64,000 nucleotides of DNA from Stereum hirsutum FP-91666 SS1 (lineage: Eukaryota; Basidiomycota; Agaricomycetes; Russulales; Stereaceae). The DNA lies in assembly GCF_000264905.1 (NCBI RefSeq), contig NW_006763137.1:1825812-1889811 (forward strand), written 5' to 3'. The position numbers and the translations under genes are program-made. Positions 60,521 through 64,000 of the stretch are shown piece by piece (position 1 is the first letter of the stretch; the number at the start of each line of letters is the position of its first letter). Below the pieces are notes generated by a model. That model had not been told where the DNA came from. It saw only the letters and a list, made by a program, of their open reading frames with translations, and ran no database searches.

Positions 60521-63500
60521 TTACTGTGGATCATACAAGTCCGAAAAGTAGAAGTCGGTGTTCGTAGGTGGTGGCCCGGACGATAACCCACTGGGGATCT
60601 CGACCTTGTCCCCCGACAAATCTGTCACCACCAAAGTAATAGTCAGTCAAGGCCGCTCCTGCAATACGTAAAATAAAACAAAACCCACCCAGAAGCTTGA
60701 TCTTCAACCCAATCTCCGTCAACGTCTGCACAAAGCCCGCCGTCTCCGGACTGGCCACATGTCCTCCATCCCTCCTCAGTATATTCAACCCATCCGTCCA
60801 ATCCGCCCACCGCGAATGGTCCTGTGCTACCTGGTCCGCCAGGCTCCCCTCGTGCGCACTTAACAGTGAGAACGACAGCGGCGAAGCGACAGCAGGAGAG
60901 TTCGGGAGTCCAGAGGGCAAATGGTCCGAGGTCATGTTTGGAGGGGTGGAGCCTGAGCCGATGGCAATTTCTGTGACCATGGAGAGGTCGATGCGGTCCG
61001 GGAGGTCTTCGACACCTTGTCTCACGGGGAATTTGGCCTCCGAGTCGACGTAGTGGAGGTATTTGAGGCCATGTTCCTATTATAGGGTGAAATCGTAGGG
61101 GTTATGAGTTAGAAGTGTGGCATCGGGAGAGGTTACAAAGAAGAAAAACTTTACCAGCCGCATGAACCGCCACGGTCGTGTCGGTCGACGAGAATGTTGA
61201 GACATGGCCGGGACGGCATTCATGAACCAGGCTCCTTGCAGTAAGCACTGTATTCGCTGTTGTCGGACAAACTCGTAGGATTCTTTGTGCAGTTTCGTAC
61301 GCAGATTGCTACACAGTGCCAACGGCATACATCCCTGGTCAGCCCGGGTATGTTCAAGCTAGAAGAGTAGAAAGACATACCGAACGGGCACTTTGCTCAT
61401 CAGATCATCATCGTCTTCGAGCTCTTTCATTTGCCTGTCCCTCACTGCACGATACTCAGCATCGGCAAAGTCATGTTCGACTTCATGCCACTCGCGGCTG
61501 TTCTCCAAGTCCAGAGCCACCTTCACTCTGAGGCATCGGAGTCAGCTCCGTTACACATTTAATCACAAGAAAACTGGAATAGGGGAACTCACTGGCTTCG
61601 AACGAGGGCCACAACTCGAGTGAAATCGATGAGTGAAGCCCCGCTTTCGTTCCACATCCGGAGGAAGAAGTTGGTTGCTAGTGCGTGAACTTTGAAGAAG
61701 TTGAGGAAGAATGGCTGAAACGTAGGCGAGGTAGCATCTGTAGGTAAAAGAAAGAAAAACACCGGTCAGACCCCCGTACCTCATACATCAACGAGCTGGC
61801 ACGACTCACATCCAGGTGCAAAGATGGCCCAATGTTCAGACAACAGCTCGACGACCTCATTTGAGGCTTTCGCAACCGGACATCGACGTTCGTATGGCCG
61901 ACTGTTCTGTTCCTGTGCTACCTTGGAGAAGAAGTCCGGGTCGTTCCTCACGAAGTATTTCTACAGTATCCGCGAGATGTCAGCATTCTACTGCGTCAGA
62001 CACCACCGAGAGCGAAAAAGTATTGGAAACGCACCATGCAATCCAAACCCAACACGCCCACCTCTCCAAACTCCCGACTTAGGTTCTCGCTATCAAACCC
62101 AAGCTTACGCCACTTGATAATCCCACCTTCTCCATCGGGCTCTGGTCCCAGCTTTGAATTCGACCAGATGTAGTCTAATGCGGAAGCATGGGCTTCTTCG
62201 TGATCCGGATCGACCAAGGTGGTCTTCTTCCGGTAGGTGACGCGCGCGATATTGCCTTGGAAGTCCAGTACGCAGGAAGTGAGGTCTTCGACCATATGTG
62301 AAGACATAAGACTCTGCGTAGAACAAGAGAAACTCGGTCAGGAAGGAAAGGGTGGGGGGATGCAATAAATAGGGACGGAACGCACGATGACGGCCTTTCT
62401 AATGTTGAGCTTCTCGAGCTTGGCGATGAATGCTTCCCACAACGTATCCGTGGCATGCGCCAGCAACGAGTTAATCAACATCATACTGCTCGCGATGAAG
62501 CGCAACCGACAGACACATATGTAATGACGAACATATTAGCAATGCAGGTTCTACGTGCACATTCTAGCGCACCACGCAACTACGCGACATAGCGGAACTT
62601 CGAACGGGAAGAGATGAAGATAATCATGATCCACGTACCTGTTGAATGCCAGTGCTGTGTCTGCACTGCCCAACCTGTTGATCACAGTCTCCAGTAATCC
62701 ATGCTCTTTCCGCATCTGCTCGAAGACGGCATCAAAGCCGTATCGATAAACTGACCCTGGTGGCGCATGGGGTTGGGACCTGCTGCTACTCGGCATCAAC
62801 GGTCCCGGGGCACTAGACGGATCAGCTTCGACTAGACGTTTCAATATGGCTGTAGCTGGTCGGCAGACGTTGATGAGAGATTGTGGCGAGGAAAGAATTT
62901 GGACCACACGGAAGATGAATGCATTGTCGAGGTTGGACCAGCCAGTTTCGAGGTCCATCAAGTTCTGCATCGCAGTGAGAGCATACTGAACGGCCTCTGA
63001 TGAGATGGTGAAACTAAGAACGAGGACAAAAGGCTCACAGCGAGGGTGTTACCATGGCTAACGTTGATGATGTCGATCAATCTGCTGACGCCGTCGCGGT
63101 TCAGAAATTCTATGGCAAATTGCTCTTCCTGCGGGCCAAACCAAAATATGTGTTCAACACGAGATCTGCGTGACGAGCTGACTCGGAAATGCCAGTCACC
63201 TTGATGAACTTTTGAAGTGAGAAGAGTGTCATCCTGATAGTCTTCTCGTCACGGACGATAAGTTTCTCCACTATGTCTACCGCCTCAATGGCTGGAGCAT
63301 TAACCAATCTTTGAGGCAGTAACAATTACATTTGAGTGAATGCCTAACAAGTCGACCAATGTGCACGCACTTCAGATTGGACTTCGCCTTAATCATCTTC
63401 CTCAAATTCTCGTTCGTCACCAGTTGATCTCCCTCGTCCCGCAAGGCAAAATTTGTTGAAGATTCCTGTATTTTCAGGTTTAGACATAGCTGCTTGATGA

Positions 63501-63636
63501 CATCGGCGACACTGAGTGTAGGGTCTATACGGGCTCGGACAGTGTGTTTCTCCCAGGTGACATTGTTCGTCGCAATGAGTCCAGTGGAACGAGTCCCGTT
63601 GCCATTGGTTGTAGGATAGGGAGGAGCGGCCATCAT
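60521..63636 (-). CDS. ELMO/CED-12 family protein (armadillo-ELMO-PH)
   Basis: Twelve exons, 63636-63371, 63308-63200, 63128-63039, 62994-62639, 62485-62386, 62313-62035, 61960-61810, 61737-61593, 61527-61381, 61308-61155, 61076-60689 and 60621-60521, give 761 aa. Two adjacent Met codons open the frame (63636 and 63633). An N-terminal ubiquitin-like/armadillo part (VRARIDPTLSVADVIKQLC; EEQFAIEFLNRDGVSRLIDI) precedes the ELMO domain (about 330-500: LWEAFIAKLEKLNI ... IKWRKLGFDSENLSREFGEVG, LGLDCMKYFVRNDP). A C-terminal PH-like domain follows (GAWFMNAV ... PWRFMRLEHGLKYLHYVDSE). ELMO proteins partner DOCK-family exchange factors to activate Rac-type GTPases and shape the actin cytoskeleton; such pairs occur in filamentous fungi. 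No DOCK gene is in this window. The final exon ends in a Pro/Asp-rich tail. Confidence 0.9.
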
Positions 63637-64000
63637 GTTGCTTTACGAATGACGTCGTGATATCTGAACAATGTCCACATTAGCAAGATATCCAGAAGTG
63701 GAAGATGTATTGTATGAAGTCAGATAAAAGCGAAGTTGGCGTCTTGCGCGACTTGGTAACAAGTCACTCCGACTGACGTGCAAATGTCGAAAAAAGTTCA
63801 TCCTGTAAAAAGATTGAGATAAATTCTCACCATAGAATGCAGTTTGATGGTTGAGAAGGCAGCACGAGTACAGCTGTCGTCAGACCATCGTCGAAATTCG
63901 GGAGTAGATTCGATGTGATCACTCACATTTGGTGAGGTCAGAAATCTGCTGGAAAAAGTTTCGTGAGCCCATTTGGCTAAGTTACGATGGGATCATATGG
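63637..64000. other. Upstream region of the ELMO gene to the window edge
   Basis: 364 nt without a gene; the probable ELMO promoter and leader. Nothing distinctive is seen. Confidence 0.5.

Overview
This window is nuclear DNA of a filamentous basidiomycete, most likely an Agaricomycete. Genes are split by many short introns (mostly 50-95 nt) with GT..AG borders and CTAAC/CTGAC-like branch sites. The products are typical of that group: a fungus-specific GST of the LigE-like/FuA type, a GPI-anchored chitin deacetylase, a ROM2-type Rho GEF and a Con7-like zinc-finger regulator. A proline tRNA with an 11-nt intron fits the same picture. No bacterial operons, rRNA, CRISPR or intact transposon were seen. 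Exon models were built by hand, joining exons wherever splice sites, phase and remembered family sequence agreed; none is backed by RNA data.

Layout. 1-2760: the end of a transposon-associated reading frame, then non-coding DNA with palindromic repeats and the tRNA-Pro(AGG) gene. 2761-9028 (+): a Ser/Pro-rich protein of unknown function and the 13-exon actin-related protein Arp8 (INO80 complex). 9397-10519 (-): a RING-finger protein whose zinc site is completed by a 15-nt microexon. 10520-29322: about 18.8 kb with only one convincing gene, the Con7-like C2H2 regulator (19064-21225, -). 29323-42146 (+): an F-box/RCC1 protein of the Saf1 type, a GST, and the complete 32-exon TOR kinase (2340 aa). 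43435-63636 (all -): a low-complexity unknown protein, a chitin deacetylase, the Rho1 GEF Rom2, a PPOX-type FMN-binding protein and an ELMO/CED-12 protein.

How the genes relate. TOR, Rom2 and ELMO are all growth/polarity signalling proteins. In yeast, TOR2 signals through ROM2 to RHO1 and the cell wall, and a wall enzyme (chitin deacetylase) lies between TOR and ROM2 here. The linkage may be chance but is worth a synteny check. The main oddities are the RING microexon, a probable GC-AG intron in TOR, a possible internal promoter in ROM2, the large empty interval around the Con7-like gene, an unusual tRNA D-loop, and pyrimidine-rich sense-strand tracts after several regulatory genes.
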